From Eopsaltria australis (lineage: Eukaryota; Chordata; Aves; Passeriformes; Petroicidae), in contig JAVTVJ010011652.1 in assembly GCA_034509425.1 (NCBI GenBank), forward strand, positions 6,439,501-6,503,500: a stretch of 64,000 bases of DNA, written 5' to 3'. The notes under the pieces are model-generated. The model was not told the origin of the DNA. It ran no database searches and worked only from the letters and a program-made list of their open reading frames with translations. Shown here piece after piece: positions 61,203 through 64,000 of the stretch; position 1 is the stretch's first letter; every line of letters begins with the position of its first letter. Position numbers and translations under genes: made by a program.

Positions 61203-62360
61203 GATGAAGGGATGACTTAAGATGTCCTCTGCTATGTTAAACCTGGTACTCTGCCTCTTATCCATATTAATTTCCTAGGAATAATATTTTCTTTAAAGAA
61301 AAAAAAGATAAAAATAAATACTGTTATCCTGCATTAGCAGCAGGGCTGGAGCCCTGTCTTTCCCACGTCTCTCTTTCCAAATGCTGCTGTCTTCAGAGCC
61401 CTTCCTAACATGTGCCAGACCTCCCTTGGCCCTGTCCAAGCCTGGCACACCAGTGAATGAAATATTTGCATGAGGCAGCGTCATCTCGTGTAACCTATGA
61501 CTTCCCATCTGAATTCAGACAGACTTCCTGTTCACTTCCTAGCTGGGCTGCAGAATGGTTAAAAGCCGCTCATCCTTCTGTAAAACAGGACTGAAGTGCC
61601 TGAGGAGGCTTAAAAGAGCTGCAGTAAAATTCAGGAGAAAGGAAGCAGCGCTCTATGTACTCACACAGAATAGATCTCTTCCTTAGAGATGTGGCTTTTC
61701 CCAGAGGAAAGGCCCACTGGCACACAAACCACTACTCCACCCGCACAAGGAAATTGCCTGGGCTGTTCTGCTTTTACCAGCCACTCTGGAACTTCCCCAC
61801 TTGATGTTGGTGCTGGGAAAAATGCTCCCTTCCAGTGCTGTCCAGAGGGCTTCTTGCTGGCTGATGTGCTCCTGCTGCCCAACTCTCTGCCTTCCCTGGG
61901 TTTATGGTGACCCTAACTCTCTTGTTAGGCAGAGGTTTCCATTGATGGGGTCTACACTCACTTGGAGAAGGTAAAGAGCGTACAACATGGATCTCTCACA
62001 TTTCCTTCCTTTTCCAGTCCTGTGGGACCTCCCTTGCTTTCAGAGGAGAAAAGGGGGAACTGGGTAGAGCAGTAGTAGCTCGCAGTAGTTCCTGCTGGTC
62101 AGTTGTGGTGGCTTTGACTGAGCTTCTATCAGTATGGTCTGTCTTCCCAGACAAGGAAAGAAGCTGGGCATGTGGGAAGCTGTCCCTCCTTAGAGGTACT
62201 TGAGTGACTCTGTCAATGAAACTTCTCTGCCTGAGGACCTCCAAAATTTGTGAGGGGATCCCTCCTTGCTGCCCATCATAACTGGGTATGTTTGCGGAGT
62301 GTCCTTGTTTTTTGTCTTGTATTCCGTCTTGTTTTTTCTTTGTTTACTGAACTCCATGGT

Positions 62361-62390
62361 GCTCTAAAATACCCAGCTCTAAAATACTCA
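62361..62390. repeat. 15-bp tandem duplication
   Basis: Two copies of gctctaaaatacYca head to tail, differing by one base, with a weak third start (gctttgaatg). Confidence 0.85.
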
Positions 62391-64000
62391 GCTTTGAATG
62401 CCATACTGGACTGGGCTGCTACAGATCTTCCCCACTGGACTCATTGAGCCTTTTCCAGTTTCCAGTAGTAGAAGGAAAACCTTCGTTTTGCTGACGGGAT
62501 AAAAATGGAGGCACCTTCTGGACTTTGTTTTGTCCTAACACCACAGTCGTCCTGATATTTTCCATCTCCATTTAAGGGCTGAATTAAGATTCATCATATC
62601 CTGGGGTCTTTTTTGTACTCTGTTTAATATAACATTCTTTATTATTACTTTTAGAAAAGCTGAGTTGCATTTACAGGAGATCTTTCATGTGTTTAAATCT
62701 TTGGTTCCTTTATGTTTTTATATGGTCACCCGTTCAACTTTCGACTCACTGCTTGAACTGAAAACAGGAAAGCCAGAAAGTGAGAGTGTTTCCAAAACGT
62801 CGTTTTCTCTTTGCAGTGTATTTATAAAAGTTGCAAAAAAAATACCTAGATCTCCCACACCAGCATTTCTGGAGCACTGAGAAAGGAACTACTCCTTTCT
62901 CTGTAGCTACCCCCACCTCTTTCTGCCCCAAAAAAGCAGTTTACTGTAGTTACACAGTACAAGTAAAGGCAGGTAGTTCTCCCCATTTAGCAGACAGAGA
63001 AGCAGGAAAGCAAGAATGTTTCAGTGTGTCCAGAGTGGGAAGTTGGAAGTGTCACTTTCCTTCTCCAGCAGCTTTTGGCTGAATTGCTCAAGCTGGGATG
63101 ATACAATGGCTCAGAGACCCATTGAAGATTTCCTGGGACCACAAGGCATCACATCCTACAGGGGTGGCTCAACACCAGCATAGTAATGAGATAACCACAG
63201 GGAACCCAGAGAGATAAATTGATGGCACCAGGAAATGGCTTTACCTCACAGCACAAACTGTTTTGTTGCCAGAATTGGGGATAAAGATAAACCACTTTCT
63301 CCTGTCTGAAACAAAAGGCTTTAACACCTTCCAGATTAGCAGCCATGGAGGAAAAAGCTACCAAGAGGGGCAACATCTGGAGGATGCTCAGAGCCTTTGC
63401 TACTGGACTGCCATAGGCTGCCTTTTCATTAACCTCTCAGATTGTGTAATCATGATGAAGTCAAAGCCACATATTCAGGTTTTGGACCTGATTTGATTTC
63501 TTAGTCCGATTTCTTATCTCACAATCTATGGATAAGGATCTTATTTGCCTGTTGGCAGAAGAAGTTTGGAGCAGGGTGTGATATATATGTTGTGGGTTTT
63601 TTCATAGACATTTCATGGACTAAATAATGCTGGCAGATACTGTTTTTTTCTACCACAAGGAGAACATACAATTTATTCTTGTCTCATTATATTAAAAGAA
63701 ATACAACACGAAAGGAAAAGGGAAGAAAGCCACCAAAAAAGGATATGAAGATATAATCCCTTCTAGCCAAAAAAATACCAACTCTATGACGTCCTTGTGT
63801 GTGGGGAAACTCAGCTCCTAGATTATTTTGATAAACTTTGTTACAATCAGTTTCACACAAAACCCTGTTGTTTATTTAATCTTAACTACTTGCAGAAATG
63901 TCATCCAGTAAGGATGTGGAGGTTATTATTTTTTTTTCAGTTTCAAAAAAAAGAGTTTGTTTATTTTTCTTCTGTTATTTGGTTTCTCTGTGTAGATTTA

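Larger units (their letters stand above)
33978..64000 (+). other. SH3PXD2A: 5' 30 kb of SH3PXD2A intron 3
   Basis: This is intronic sequence after the exon 3 donor; the acceptor is outside the window. By segment: 34000-35700 nothing recognised; 35800-35940 AT-rich, regulatory-looking; 37880-38650 CpG-island-like block; 40011-40146 a good acceptor-like tract followed by a small CpG-rich patch; 40200-45400 little recognised; 45540-45790 fragments like old amniote repeats; 46000-52600 nothing recognised except a small inverted repeat at 49897-49925; 52685-53412 fossil LINE tail; 54860-55431 solo LTR; 55500-61100 nothing certain; 61175-61202 TA/CA microsatellite; 61300-64000 nothing recognised. 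No exon 4 sequence (KILFRRSHIRDVAVKR) was found. Confidence 0.88.

Noticed and set aside
1..64000. tRNA, rRNA, CRISPR array, operon or prophage features
   Set aside because: None was seen; the sequence has the texture of vertebrate intron, and the only homologies recognised are the TKS5 exons and animal repeats.

Overview
The window is a piece of vertebrate, almost certainly avian, genomic DNA lying inside one large gene on the + strand. Only about 157 coding bases could be recognised: two short exons of the N-terminal PX (phox) domain of SH3PXD2A (TKS5/FISH), the invadopodium/podosome scaffold. Exon 2 (6841-6921) encodes [10 protein letters not shown]...[11 protein letters not shown]. Exon 3 (33902-33977) encodes [12 protein letters not shown]...RIIPFLP plus the first base of the next Gly codon. 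Both have canonical AG/GT borders, and their phases (0/0 and 0/1) match the known gene. The fit to SH3PXD2A is clearly better than to its paralogue SH3PXD2B. Everything else is intron: the end of intron 1 (1-6840), all of intron 2 (6922-33901, about 27 kb) and the first 30 kb of intron 3 (33978-64000). Exon 1 (start codon) and exon 4 (second PX lipid-binding arginine) were not found.

The bird assignment rests on the repeats. A CR1 3' end of the avian type lies at 20319-20525 (minus strand). An old solo LTR of a bird-type endogenous retrovirus lies at 54860-55431 (minus strand). A much older CR1/L3-like LINE tail of the kind best preserved in turtles and crocodilians lies at 52685-53412 (plus strand), with a still readable scrap of reverse transcriptase. 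Traces of MIR-type amniote SINEs and short microsatellites are also present. Overall repeat load is low, as in bird introns.

The most interesting non-coding part is a GC- and CpG-rich block in intron 3 (about 37.9-38.65 kb). It looks like a CpG island and so a candidate internal promoter. It holds Sp1-type boxes, a CTCF-like site, a 14-bp tandem repeat, and a donor-like site whose phase would splice a tiny reading frame onto exon 4. Several AT-rich blocks with preserved CpGs and dense transcription-factor-like words (notably 14.87-15.33 kb and 18.94-19.42 kb) look like conserved enhancers, but conservation cannot be seen from one sequence. No RNA gene, CRISPR array, bacterial operon or intact mobile-element gene was found, and no undescribed protein-coding system is supported. 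The many open frames of 60-209 codons are chance frames in intronic DNA.
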